In this document: positions 8,741 through 16,814 of the stretch, piece after piece | How the letters are laid out: every line of letters begins with the position of its first letter | Numbering within the stretch: the first letter of the stretch is position 1 | Assembly: GCF_015356785.1 (NCBI RefSeq) | Contig: NZ_JAAEJV010000004.1 | Coordinates: 26,723 to 90,722 of the forward strand | Direction: 5' to 3' | DNA length: 64,000 bases | Origin: Candidatus Neptunochlamydia vexilliferae | GTDB taxonomy: Bacteria > Chlamydiota > Chlamydiia > Chlamydiales > Simkaniaceae | Program-made: the position numbers and the translations under genes | Notes under the pieces: model-generated | Database searches by the model: none | The model's input: the letters and a program-made list of their open reading frames with translations, nothing else | Told to the model about the DNA's origin: nothing

Positions 8741-8959
8741 TTGGTCTTCAAATCTTTCAATGACACTCATCAAGGCTTGATTTCAGCAGAGCTTACTGCA
8801 ATTGAGAATAAGCACAAGCAACCAAGTGTTTGCGGACTTCAAGAGCTTGAAAGATCAATCAAAAACTCCAACCTATCAGGTAGTCAAAAACAAAGTCTCC
8901 TAGTCCGAATAGAGAAGGCTTTCTCGGGAAGGAGCTGTAGCTCAAGCTCTAATAAATAG
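8741..8959 (+). CDS. Small hypothetical protein, doubtful
   Basis: A 72-codon frame opens at TTG 8741 with no clear ribosome binding site. The peptide contains a plausible helical segment (CGLQELERSIKNSNLSGSQK) and ends with a Ser-rich tail. No family is recognised. The rest of 8574-9083 looks non-coding. Confidence 0.3.
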   Translation: MVFKSFNDTHQGLISAELTAIENKHKQPSVCGLQELERSIKNSNLSGSQKQSLLVRIEKAFSGRSCSSSSNK

Positions 8960-9083
8960 CTATTGATGAATGATTTAAAGTCATAAAGATAACTGTTAGA
9001 CTTTTAGTTGCTTGGGGATAAAAATTGGGGTATACAAACCACTTCTTTCATGTTAAAATGGGGACCAATGGAGTATTAGGGAT

Positions 9084-10016
9084 ATGATAGAGCTACTAGA
9101 TTTAAAAAATGATGTGGTTTTCAAGGATTTTTTTGGAGATAAAAGTAACAAAGAGATCCTAGAAAGCTTTATCAACGCTGTCTTAGGGCTTGAAGGAGAT
9201 GACTGTATAGAAATCGAAGAGTTCCTTGACCCTAGGAAAATGCGCGTTGAAGTGGGAAAGCCTTCAACCTTCGTTGATTTGTCAGTCAAGACAAGGGGAG
9301 GGGAGCGCTATATCATTGAAATGCAGACTTATAATCATGATGGGTTTGATAAAAGGCTTCTTTACTACCTGGGCAAAGACTATACCGAACAAATAGAATA
9401 TCATTACCACCAACCCACTGCTTCACAGGCCTTAAACGATAAAAAAGCTAAAAAAATGATTGGCTGGGCTGACCTTCCAAGGGTCCATATCATAGCAATC
9501 ATAGACTTTCACCGTAACCGGAAAGAGAAAAATGGGATCTTAAATCATCATGAAGTGGTAGAAACCTATCGGTTTAAACCTCAGATTTCTGCTTCTAACG
9601 AGTATATCTTTGATCATTGGAAAGCAACCATTGTTGACCTTAAGAAATTTAAGTCAAAGCCAGTAAATAAGCTAAAGACCGATAAAGAGATATGGATCTA
9701 CATTCTGAATAATGCCCCTTTTCTTAAAGAAGATGAGATAGAAGTTCTGAAGAAAGACCCTGTTTTTCAGAGGGCTTTAGAGCGACTTGAGATGCTTTCT
9801 GCAGACCCCAAAACGCGTAAGGCTTATGAAGTAAGTGTTAATGATCAAAGAGACCACTTAGCAATTATGGAGGCTGCTGAAAGAAAAGCTCACAAAGAAG
9901 GCCGAAAAGAAGAAAAGGTAGAAATCGCACAAGCTTTGCTTAAACAGGGCCTCCCAGTGAATCAGATTTCTGAAGCGACTGGGCTTTTGAGCGAAGAGAT
10001 TGAAGCCCTACGCTAA
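9084..10016 (+). CDS. Rpn family recombination-promoting nuclease (PD-(D/E)XK)
   Basis: The protein starts MIELLDLKNDVVFKDFFGD, the opening typical of the Rpn/YhgA-like family (TIGR01784), whose members are DNA endonucleases that stimulate recombination. The nuclease core shows STFVDLSVKT (Asp) followed by RYIIEMQTYN (the E-x-Q variant of ExK). The C-terminus is a helical hairpin rich in K and E ending in KQGLPVNQISEATGLLSEEI, a tail seen in many Rpn proteins. At 310 aa it is full length. It lies alone, next to the truncated lysS copy, in an accessory region. Confidence 0.85.
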   Translation: MIELLDLKNDVVFKDFFGDKSNKEILESFINAVLGLEGDDCIEIEEFLDPRKMRVEVGKPSTFVDLSVKTRGGERYIIEMQTYNHDGFDKRLLYYLGKDYTEQIEYHYHQPTASQALNDKKAKKMIGWADLPRVHIIAIIDFHRNRKEKNGILNHHEVVETYRFKPQISASNEYIFDHWKATIVDLKKFKSKPVNKLKTDKEIWIYILNNAPFLKEDEIEVLKKDPVFQRALERLEMLSADPKTRKAYEVSVNDQRDHLAIMEAAERKAHKEGRKEEKVEIAQALLKQGLPVNQISEATGLLSEEIEALR

Positions 10017-10019
10017 GTT

Positions 10020-11114
10020 TTATTCCTCAGGGCGCATCATCGGGAAATAGACCACATCGCGGATAGAAAAGGCGTCTGTGAAAAGCATCGTAAGACGGTC
10101 GATTCCAATCCCTAGGCCGCCGGTCGGAGGCATCCCTTGACAGATCGCTTCGATAAACTCTTCATCCATCGGGTTGGCCTCATCATCTCCCCCTTCGCGG
10201 AGGCGGTTTTGATCCTCAAGAAGCTGCCGCTGCAGCTCGGGATCATTCAGCTCTGAGTAGGCATTACAGAACTCATAGCCCAGGATGAAGGTTTCGAACC
10301 GTTCGACAAACCGTTCTTCCCGCAGTTTAGAATCGCGGTGCAGCTTGCAGAGGGGAGTGGTTTCGATCGGGTGGTCGATAATGTGGTGGGGCTGGATCAG
10401 GTAGTGCTCCGCAAACTCTTCGAAGAGGTAAGAAATAAGTTTTCCGCGGGGGGCATCCTTAATCTTTTCATCCTCGATCTTTCCTTTTAGCTTCAGGCGC
10501 ATGTCATCATCGGAAAGTTTATCGGGATCGATTTTTCCATAGGTTTGGATCGCCTCTTTCATCGACATCCGCTTCCATGGAGTTTTAAGATTGATGAGGT
10601 GTTCATTTCCTTGCTTATCTTTTCGCATCCCGATCTCTGTCGTTCCATAAAGCTCTTTTGCCAGGTGGGCGAAGAGATTTTCGGTATGAACCATCACATC
10701 GTTGTAGTCCCAATAAGCGGCATAAGATTCGAGCATGGTGAACTCCGGATTGTGAGTCCGGTCGAGTCCCTCATTCCGATAGACTTTCCCGATCTCGAAG
10801 ACTCGAGACAGGCCTCCCACAATGAGTTTTTTCAAAGAAATCTCAATCACAATCCGGAGATACATTGTTTGGTGGAGTGCGTTGAGCTCAGTGATGAAGG
10901 GGCTTGCCTCTGCGCCCCGATAGATGTTTTGAAGGACGGGGGTTTCCACCTCCATGAAGCCGGTATCTTCAAAGTAGCGACGGATTTTAGAGACGAGAAG
11001 GCTTCGTGTTTTCAGCCGCTCAACACTTTCTGGATTGGTAATCAAATCGAACCATCGCTTCCGGTAGCGGGTTCCCTTATCAGCCAAGCCACTATGCTTA
11101 TCGGGAAGGGGAAG
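10020..11114 (-). pseudogene. Truncated second lysS copy (class II catalytic domain only)
   Basis: From about 11114 down to its stop at 10020 this segment aligns without gaps to the 3' 1.1 kb of the intact lysS at 12468-14051. It holds the class II core with motif 2 region FEIGKVYRNEGLDRTHNPEF and motif 3 GLGIGIDRLTMLFTDAF, but lacks the anticodon-binding OB-fold. The protein differs at only about ten positions over 360, while the DNA differs at many third positions. Above 11114 the sequence switches to an unrelated gene remnant. It cannot encode a complete lysyl-tRNA synthetase. Confidence 0.85.
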
Positions 11115-11305
11115 ATACCTTGGCTCTTGGTGCCGATTTTTATGGGGATGATCTTGTGGTTCCCGGGATCGACCATCCCACCTACCAACCCTCATTTAGC
11201 AATGCAAGTTGTTACCCACGGTTTCTAGAACTCCTCCGGAGCTACCTTTCAGAGGGGATCGTCGACAAAATTGCCTACAAAAATGCTCAAAATGCTTTTA
11301 TTTGA
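11115..11305 (+). pseudogene. C-terminal remnant, probably of a dipeptidase-like enzyme
   Basis: Starting at the breakpoint with the truncated lysS, a frame reads LGADFYGDDLVVPGIDHPTY and ends with CYPRFLELLRSYLSEGIVDK and a KNAQNAF tail before TGA. The pattern 'D-F...HP.Y....CYPR...L.....I.K.AY.NA..F' resembles the C-terminal end of peptidase family M19 dipeptidases. The assignment is tentative. There is no upstream part in this window, so the gene is truncated by the same rearrangement that cut lysS. Confidence 0.5.
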
Positions 11306-11308
11306 CTA

Positions 11309-11391
11309 TTAACCTCTTACGGTTAAATTTCTCTTGTTTTTGATTCTAATAATGAATCAAAAACTTGACTTTTGATAGCTTTAAGGCTATC
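11309..11391. promoter_or_regulatory. Palindromes upstream of the mobile mystery pair
   Basis: Three inverted repeats lie just before the HTH gene: TTAACC/GGTTAA (11309-11326), TTTTTGATTC-N7-GAATCAAAAA (11337-11363, perfect 10-bp arms) and GATAGC-N6-GCTATC (about 11374-11391). Autoregulation by the HTH protein is usual in such two-gene modules, so these are operator candidates. Binding is inferred. Confidence 0.5.
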
Positions 11392-11410
11392 TTAAAGAAA
11401 AGGAAGAAAG

Positions 11411-11869
11411 ATGAAAAAATCAGAGAAGCTCTTTGTAGAAAGGGTAGTAGCTGCAGCTCAAAAGCTCCAGATAGAGCAAAAAGGGGTTGAGATAGGACCA
11501 TTGATTGCTCTTATCCGAAAGCAACTAAAGATGTCACAAAGGGTGCTTGCAAAGCGGGCAAAGGTTCCTCAATCTACTGTTTCTAAAATTGAATCAGGAC
11601 GATTAAAGCCTAATGCTGGGACATTAGAAAAGATACTGAGTGCAATGGAGAGTGATTTGCTTATAACGATTGTTCCAAAAGAGAGTCTAGAAATGATCCT
11701 TAAGAAGCAAGCAATCGTTAAAGTGAAGCAAAAAATGGCGTATCTTAAAGGTACAATGAACTTAGAAAAGCAGAAGCCAGATGAAGCGTTATTTAGAGAG
11801 CTTTTTGATGAAGAAGTGAGAAAAATATTAGAGCTACCGGGTCGTGAACTGTGGGAGGAGGAGTTATGA
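11411..11869 (+). CDS. Mobile mystery protein A (XRE-type HTH regulator)
   Basis: This 152-aa protein has a central XRE helix-turn-helix: MSQRVLAKRAKVPQSTVSKI followed by ESGRLKPNAGTLEKILSAME. Gene content and order match the TIGR02612/TIGR02613 'mobile mystery' pair, a two-gene cassette found sporadically in bacteria with an HTH protein upstream of a Fic-domain protein. It likely acts as the antitoxin or repressor. AAAGGAAGAAAG precedes ATG 11411. The stop overlaps the next start in ATGA. Upstream palindromes suggest autoregulation. Confidence 0.85.
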   Translation: MKKSEKLFVERVVAAAQKLQIEQKGVEIGPLIALIRKQLKMSQRVLAKRAKVPQSTVSKIESGRLKPNAGTLEKILSAMESDLLITIVPKESLEMILKKQAIVKVKQKMAYLKGTMNLEKQKPDEALFRELFDEEVRKILELPGRELWEEEL

Positions 11870-12462
11870 AGTTTTTCTATCCAGAAGATGCAACGCCTAT
11901 AGACGATATCAGTGGTCTAAAGCCCAATTGGGTAAGAACCCAAGAAGAACTCAACCAGGTTGAAGCTGAAAATGTTTCAGATGCAATTGATAAGTATCTC
12001 ATAAAGGCTGTTAAGTTGCCTCAAAGCTGGTTTAATGTTCCGACACTGAATGAAATTCATCGCGCTATGTTTTTTGATGTATGGGATTGGGCGGGGAAGT
12101 TTCGTACAGCGCAAACGATTCCTGGTCTCAAGCCCTATCAAATTCCTGAAGCGCTTGAGAGTCTCTGTCGTGATGTCCAATTTTGGTGCAGCAAAGATTC
12201 TGGTATGGCACCCATCGAGCAAGCCGCTCAAGTACACCATCGACTTGTCTGGATTCATCCTTACCCAAATGGAAATGGGAGGTTTTCTCGTCTTGTTGCA
12301 GACCGCTATTTGAAAGCTTGGAAATGTAAAGTTCCCTATTGGCCAACAGATTTAGGGGAAAATGGACAGCATAGGAAGGACTATATTGCAGCGCTCAAAA
12401 AAGGAGATAGGGGAGATTACAAGCCGCTTGTCTTGTATATGATGAAATGTGGAGCAAAATAG
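11866..12462 (+). CDS. Mobile mystery protein B (Fic-domain protein)
   Basis: The Fic core motif HPYPNGNGR (consensus HPFxxGNGR) is intact near residue 129, so transfer of AMP or a related group to a target hydroxyl is plausible. The N-terminal region matches the mobile mystery B type (DATPIDDISGLKPNWVRTQE, then LNQVEAENVSDA). The start is taken at ATG 11866 in the ATGA overlap with the regulator gene. At 198 aa it is full length. Toxin function is inferred from the family and the HTH partner. Its stop lies 6 bp from the convergent lysS stop. Confidence 0.85.
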   Translation: MKFFYPEDATPIDDISGLKPNWVRTQEELNQVEAENVSDAIDKYLIKAVKLPQSWFNVPTLNEIHRAMFFDVWDWAGKFRTAQTIPGLKPYQIPEALESLCRDVQFWCSKDSGMAPIEQAAQVHHRLVWIHPYPNGNGRFSRLVADRYLKAWKCKVPYWPTDLGENGQHRKDYIAALKKGDRGDYKPLVLYMMKCGAK

Positions 12463-12467
12463 ACTGT

Positions 12468-14051
12468 TTACTCTTCAGGGCGCATCATCGGGAAGTAAAC
12501 CACATCCCTTATAGAGAAGGCATCGGTGAAGAGCATCGTGAGACGGTCGATCCCAATCCCGAGACCTCCAGTTGGGGGCATCCCCTGGCAGATCGCCTCG
12601 ATGAACTCTTCATCCATCGGATTGGCCTCATCATCTCCCCCTTCACGGAGGCGATTTTGATCCTCAAGAAGCTGCCGCTGCAGCTCAGGGTCATTCAGCT
12701 CTGAATACGCATTACAAAACTCATAGCCTAAGATAAAGGTTTCAAACCGTTCGACGAACCGCTCTTCGCGTAGTTTCGGATCGCGGTGTAGCTTGCAGAG
12801 GGGAGTCGTTTCGATCGGGTGGTCGATAATGTGGTGGGGTTGGATCAGGTGGTGCTCTGCAAACTCCTCAAAGAGATAAGCAATCAACTTTCCGCGGGGG
12901 GCATCTTTAATCTTTTCATCTTCGATCTTATCCTTCAGCTTGAGGCGCATGTCATCATCGGAAAGTTTGTCGGGGTCGAGTTTGCCATAAGTTTGGATCG
13001 CCTCTTTCATCGACATCCGCTTCCAAGGCGTTTTAAGGTCGATGAGGTGTTCATTTCCTTGCTTATCTTTCCGCATGCCGATCTCTGTCGTGCCATAGAG
13101 TTCTTTGGCGAGGTGGGCGAAAAGGTTTTCGGTATGGACCATCACATCGTTGTAGTCCCAGTAGGCGGCGTAGGACTCGAGCATGGTGAACTCAGGATTA
13201 TGTGTCCGATCGAGTCCTTCATTCCGATACACTTTGCCGATCTCAAAGACCCGAGAGAGTCCTCCCACAATGAGCTTTTTCAAAGAGATCTCAATCGCAA
13301 TCCGGAGATACATCGTTTGGTGGAGGGCATTGAGCTCGGTGATAAAGGGGCTCGCCTCTGCTCCCCCATAGATGTTTTGCAAAACGGGGGTTTCCACCTC
13401 CATGAAACCGGTATCTTCAAAGTAGCGACGGATTTTAGAGACAAGGAGGCTTCGGGTTTTCAGCCGCTCAACACTTTCTGGGTTGGTGATTAGATCGAGC
13501 CATCGCTTTCGGTAACGGGTTCCCTTATCGGCTAGCCCACTATGTTTGTCAGGAAGGGGAAGGAGCGTCTTACACAGTAGGGTGACTTCTTTAGCAAAAA
13601 GGGTGAGCTCTCCCTTTTGTGTGCGGAAAAGGTGTCCTTCGACACCGACGATGTCACCGAGATCGATCTTCTTTTCGATAAATTTTAAGGGGCGGACTTC
13701 ACTTTCTTCAGGAAGGCCAGTCACCTTGGTGAGGTCCCGGTTAAACATGATCTGAAGACGGCCCGTTTCATCTTGGGTGTGGCCAAAAGCATTTTTTCCC
13801 ATCGCGCGGAAAAGGACCAAGCGGCCTGAAATCCTCACCTGATCGGTTTTTCCTTCAGCTGCCTCTTCACTGCTGCCGACTGCTCCTCCCTCAAACTTAT
13901 CGTGCAGCGCGCGCATCTGGTGAGTGGGGGCATATTTATGGGGGTAAGGGTCAATCCCCATCTCGCGGATTTCCTTGAGCTTTGCCGTCCGGTTCTGAAA
14001 CTCTTCATAGGTGTGGTACTCAGGGGGTGCAATCTCTTTAACTTCAGTCAT
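12468..14051 (-). CDS. lysS: Lysyl-tRNA synthetase, class II
   Basis: This enzyme charges tRNA-Lys with lysine. The 527-aa protein has an N-terminal OB-fold anticodon-binding domain (about residues 70-165: VRISGRLVLFRAMGKNAFGH). The class II core follows, with motif 1 near FMEVETPVLQNIYGGAEA, motif 2 around FEIGKVYRNEGLDRTHNPEF and motif 3 GLGIGIDRLTMLF. It is the intact partner of the truncated copy at 10020-11114. Chlamydiae use this class II form. ATG 14051 is preceded by a weak GGAGATACC on the coding strand. The pairing lysS near priA is chlamydial synteny. Confidence 0.95.
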   Translation of the reverse strand: MTEVKEIAPPEYHTYEEFQNRTAKLKEIREMGIDPYPHKYAPTHQMRALHDKFEGGAVGSSEEAAEGKTDQVRISGRLVLFRAMGKNAFGHTQDETGRLQIMFNRDLTKVTGLPEESEVRPLKFIEKKIDLGDIVGVEGHLFRTQKGELTLFAKEVTLLCKTLLPLPDKHSGLADKGTRYRKRWLDLITNPESVERLKTRSLLVSKIRRYFEDTGFMEVETPVLQNIYGGAEASPFITELNALHQTMYLRIAIEISLKKLIVGGLSRVFEIGKVYRNEGLDRTHNPEFTMLESYAAYWDYNDVMVHTENLFAHLAKELYGTTEIGMRKDKQGNEHLIDLKTPWKRMSMKEAIQTYGKLDPDKLSDDDMRLKLKDKIEDEKIKDAPRGKLIAYLFEEFAEHHLIQPHHIIDHPIETTPLCKLHRDPKLREERFVERFETFILGYEFCNAYSELNDPELQRQLLEDQNRLREGGDDEANPMDEEFIEAICQGMPPTGGLGIGIDRLTMLFTDAFSIRDVVYFPMMRPEE

Positions 14052-14175
14052 GGTATCTCCAATAGGTTAATCACCCATCATAGCAAAGGACTTAAAAACT
14101 TTGCAACCGGCTGGGGTAGGGGTAAATTTGACCTCTTAAATTGCTTTTTATAAGCAACTTAAGTTGCTAACCCTG

Positions 14176-14273
14176 TATTTTGCCCAAAAAGTGGATAAAA
14201 AAGCCCTCTATTTTGTCCAATAAATGGATAAAAAAGCCTTGTATTTTATCCAAAAATAGGATATAATCAAGGA
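14176..14273. repeat. 33-bp-period TCC-N7-GGA repeats before DUF4143 ATPase B
   Basis: Three copies of TATTTTnnCC-N7-GGATA begin at 14176, 14209 and 14242, exactly 33 bp apart. Each has the dyad (T/C)CC-N7-GGA, and the first two continue into AAAAAAGCC. The third copy ends 12 bp before the start codon region and is followed by AAGGAG. Geometry equals the arrays in front of the other DUF4143 genes but the sequence differs. Confidence 0.8.
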
Positions 14274-14285
14274 AAAGGAGCTAAA

Positions 14286-15605
14286 GTGATGTTTCGATAC
14301 ATTGAGAAAGAGCTAGAAGAGTGGCGAAAAAAGAAAGAGCATCTTCCCCTGATCCTTAGAGGAGCAAGGCAAATCGGGAAAAGCTATATCATCGAGAAGT
14401 TTGGAAAGAAAGCGTTTGATTCTGTGGTTGTAATCGACTTTGAATTTCAACCCGAGTTTTGTGAGTGCTTTGAAACGCTTGATCCTAAAAAGATCCTCAA
14501 CCGTCTTGAGTTGATATCCGAAAAGAAGATTATCCCTGAAAAAACCCTCCTTTTTTTGGATGAGATTCAGGAGTGTCCTAAAGCGATTATGGCTCTCCGA
14601 TACTTTAAAGAAAAAATGCCAAAGCTTCATGTCATTGGAGCAGGGTCCCTTCTAGAGTTTGTGTTAGGTGAAGAAGATTTTTCTTTTCCCGTGGGGCGGG
14701 TTCAGTTTCTTTTTATGGGACCCCTCTCTTTTTCTGAATTTCTTCTGAATACTGGGAATGAAAGATTAGTAGAGTTCTTAGGGGAAGTTGAAATTAAGGA
14801 AGGGGTTCCAGGCGAAGTGCACAAAAAACTCCTTGAGGAGCTCCGTCTTTATTTAGCTCTTGGGGGAATGCCTGCAGTGGTTCAAAAGTACTTGAAAACA
14901 AATTCGCTTATAGAGTGTCGTCGGGTGCAGCTCTCTATTCTTCAGGCATATCAAAATGACTTTGGAAAGTATGCTTCAAAGGGAGAGCACCGCCACTTGC
15001 AGCTTCTCTTTGAAAAAGCGCCGAAGGTTGTTGCGACCCACTTTAAATATGTGAATGTTTCTGCAGATGTAAAGTCGAGAGAAATTAAAGTTGCACTTGA
15101 GCAGCTTTGTTATGCAGGGCTGTTAACGCGCGTTTATGCAACAGCTGCATCGGGCTTTCCTTTATCTGCTCAGATTAAGGAAAACCGCTTTAAGATTTTG
15201 TTTCTTGATATTGGTCTTTTGCATACGGCTCATAGGGTAGATATTAATGAGCTTTGGCAAGAAGATCTTTTGCAGATTCACTCAGGAAGGCTTGCCGAAC
15301 AATTTGTGGGGCAGGAGCTTTTGAATCTAAGAGATTTTTATGAAAGCCCCCAACTTTTTTTCTGGAAGCGGGAGCAGAAAGGGAGTTCAGCAGAAGTAGA
15401 TTATCTCCTTACCTCGAAGTCTTCTGTTATTCCATTGGAGGTGAAAGCGGGTGCTACCGGGCGCTTACGTTCCATGCATCAATTTATGGAGAAGAAAGGC
15501 TCCCCTCTCGGCGTAAAAGTTTCCATGGCTCCTTTGAGTAGAGATGGGAATATCCTTTCAGTCCCTCTATATATGGTTGACCAGATTCATCGCCTGGTCC
15601 GCTAG
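14286..15605 (+). CDS. AAA ATPase with C-terminal DUF4143 (copy B)
   Basis: A 439-aa DUF4143 ATPase. The P-loop GARQIGKS is at residues 26-33 and Walker B LLFLDEIQECP near 95. The middle has LGAGSLLEF-type sensor sequence (VIGAGSLLEFVLGE) and the C-terminal nuclease-like domain has AEVDYLL and IPLEVKAG. It belongs to a different subfamily from copies A, C and D (GSLLEF in place of GSSARKL or GSQHFLL). Start is GTG 14286 or ATG 14289 with AAGGAG about 8 bases upstream. The 3' end overlaps convergent copy C by 39 bp. Intact. Confidence 0.85.
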   Translation: MMFRYIEKELEEWRKKKEHLPLILRGARQIGKSYIIEKFGKKAFDSVVVIDFEFQPEFCECFETLDPKKILNRLELISEKKIIPEKTLLFLDEIQECPKAIMALRYFKEKMPKLHVIGAGSLLEFVLGEEDFSFPVGRVQFLFMGPLSFSEFLLNTGNERLVEFLGEVEIKEGVPGEVHKKLLEELRLYLALGGMPAVVQKYLKTNSLIECRRVQLSILQAYQNDFGKYASKGEHRHLQLLFEKAPKVVATHFKYVNVSADVKSREIKVALEQLCYAGLLTRVYATAASGFPLSAQIKENRFKILFLDIGLLHTAHRVDINELWQEDLLQIHSGRLAEQFVGQELLNLRDFYESPQLFFWKREQKGSSAEVDYLLTSKSSVIPLEVKAGATGRLRSMHQFMEKKGSPLGVKVSMAPLSRDGNILSVPLYMVDQIHRLVR

Positions 15606-16739
15606 AGACTTCCAACCAAGGACGTTTCCTAGAGTCCGTTTTTGATCCTCATTGCCGCCATAGATGAGATATCCCTCTTTAGGAGAGGCTCCGGCGAGGT
15701 TGCACCAGTGTTCTAGGCCAGAGAAAAAATCGGAGTTGATTGTTTTACCCGACTTGATTTCGATCGGAATAAGTTTTTCTCCATGCTCGACCAAGCAGTC
15801 AATCTCATGCCCTTGTTGGTCTCTCCAAAAATAGAGGCTAGGACGCCTTCCTATATTGTAGCTAGCCTTCATCAGCTCAGAAAAAACAAAAGATTCAAAA
15901 ATACCGCCCCGCAAATAGTGAGTGGATAGCTGAGAAGGAGAGCGAATGTCGAGGAGGTGGCATAAAAGTCCCGTATCATAGAAGTAGAGCTTAGAGGTTT
16001 TTACGAGCCGCTTGTTAAAGTTTTTGAAGTGAGGAGTAATAGGAAAGGTGATAAAGCTTGCCTCTAGTATGTTCAACCAGGACTTGGCTGTATTATGAGA
16101 AATGCCACAGTCATTGCCAAGCGAAGTGAGGTCGATCAGTTGGCCGCAGCGTGCTGCACACATTTTCATAAAGCGCTGAAAAGTGCCAAGGTCATGGATG
16201 TTGGTAATAGCCCGAAGATCTCGCTCTACATAGGTTTGAATGTAGTTGTCATACCACGGATAAGGCTCAACATCTCGTGTATAAAGGGGAGGGTAAAAAC
16301 CTCGATAAAGGGTTTCCTCTAGGCTGGGAGTTTTCTCCCTTTCTGCCAAACTTAAAGGGAGGAGATGGAGCATTGCAACCCGACCAGCAAGTGATTGGGT
16401 AATTTTTTCCAAAAGGAGGAAGTGTTGCGATCCGGTCAGGATAAATTGCCCTGGAATCTGATCCTCATCAACAATTTCTTGCAAATAAGAAAAAAGTTCA
16501 GGGACCAACTGCGCTTCATCAAAGATCACCTTCTTTCGATACTTTTCAAGAAACCCTCTTGGGTCTTTTTGAGCAAAGGCCCGCGTATCGAGATTCTCTA
16601 AAGAAACATAGTCATATTCATCCTTGAAAAGCCCCTTGATAAGGGTGCTTTTCCCCGATTGTCTCGGGCCGGTGAGGGCGAGGATGGGGAAGCCCTTAAT
16701 GAGCTTTAAAATTTCCTTTTCGATGAGGCGCGGGATCAT
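15567..16739 (-). CDS. AAA ATPase with C-terminal DUF4143 (copy C)
   Basis: About 390 aa from the preferred start ATG 16739 (MIPRLIEKEILKLIKG). The P-loop GPRQSGKST is at residues 24-32; Walker B is KKVIFDEAQLVPEL; the sensor segment is FILTGSQHFLLLEKITQSLA; and the C-terminal nuclease-like domain has HEIDCLVEH and IPIEIKSGK. An upstream in-frame ATG at 16790 would add 17 residues but lies within the regulatory AT-rich leader. Convergent with copy B. The palindrome at 16792-16810 lies just upstream. Probably unrelated by recent duplication to B despite being adjacent. Confidence 0.85.
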   Translation of the reverse strand: MIPRLIEKEILKLIKGFPILALTGPRQSGKSTLIKGLFKDEYDYVSLENLDTRAFAQKDPRGFLEKYRKKVIFDEAQLVPELFSYLQEIVDEDQIPGQFILTGSQHFLLLEKITQSLAGRVAMLHLLPLSLAEREKTPSLEETLYRGFYPPLYTRDVEPYPWYDNYIQTYVERDLRAITNIHDLGTFQRFMKMCAARCGQLIDLTSLGNDCGISHNTAKSWLNILEASFITFPITPHFKNFNKRLVKTSKLYFYDTGLLCHLLDIRSPSQLSTHYLRGGIFESFVFSELMKASYNIGRRPSLYFWRDQQGHEIDCLVEHGEKLIPIEIKSGKTINSDFFSGLEHWCNLAGASPKEGYLIYGGNEDQKRTLGNVLGWKSLADQAMNLVNHI

Positions 16740-16751
16740 AGTTCCTCTCCT

Positions 16752-16810
16752 ATTTCCTTCACTATAAACTATTACTGATTTTTTTTGCAATTTGGAAATT
16801 GAATTTCCAA
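16752..16810. promoter_or_regulatory. Palindrome and half-site upstream of DUF4143 ATPase C
   Basis: TTGGAAATTGAATTTCCAA at 16792-16810 is a perfect 9+1+9 palindrome of the form GGA-N9-TCC. A half-site ATTTCC recurs at 16752-16757, 51 bp from the equivalent bases of the palindrome. The array before copy D also has one 50-bp step. It is the fourth dyad of this kind in front of a DUF4143 gene, here on the minus strand. Confidence 0.65.
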
Positions 16811-16814
16811 TTTT

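Noticed and set aside
10020..11195. Functional short lysyl-tRNA synthetase paralogue (PoxA/EpmA-like)
   Set aside because: EpmA also lacks the OB-fold, but this sequence is nearly identical to the local LysS and its upstream end is an abrupt junction with another gene remnant, so truncation is more likely.
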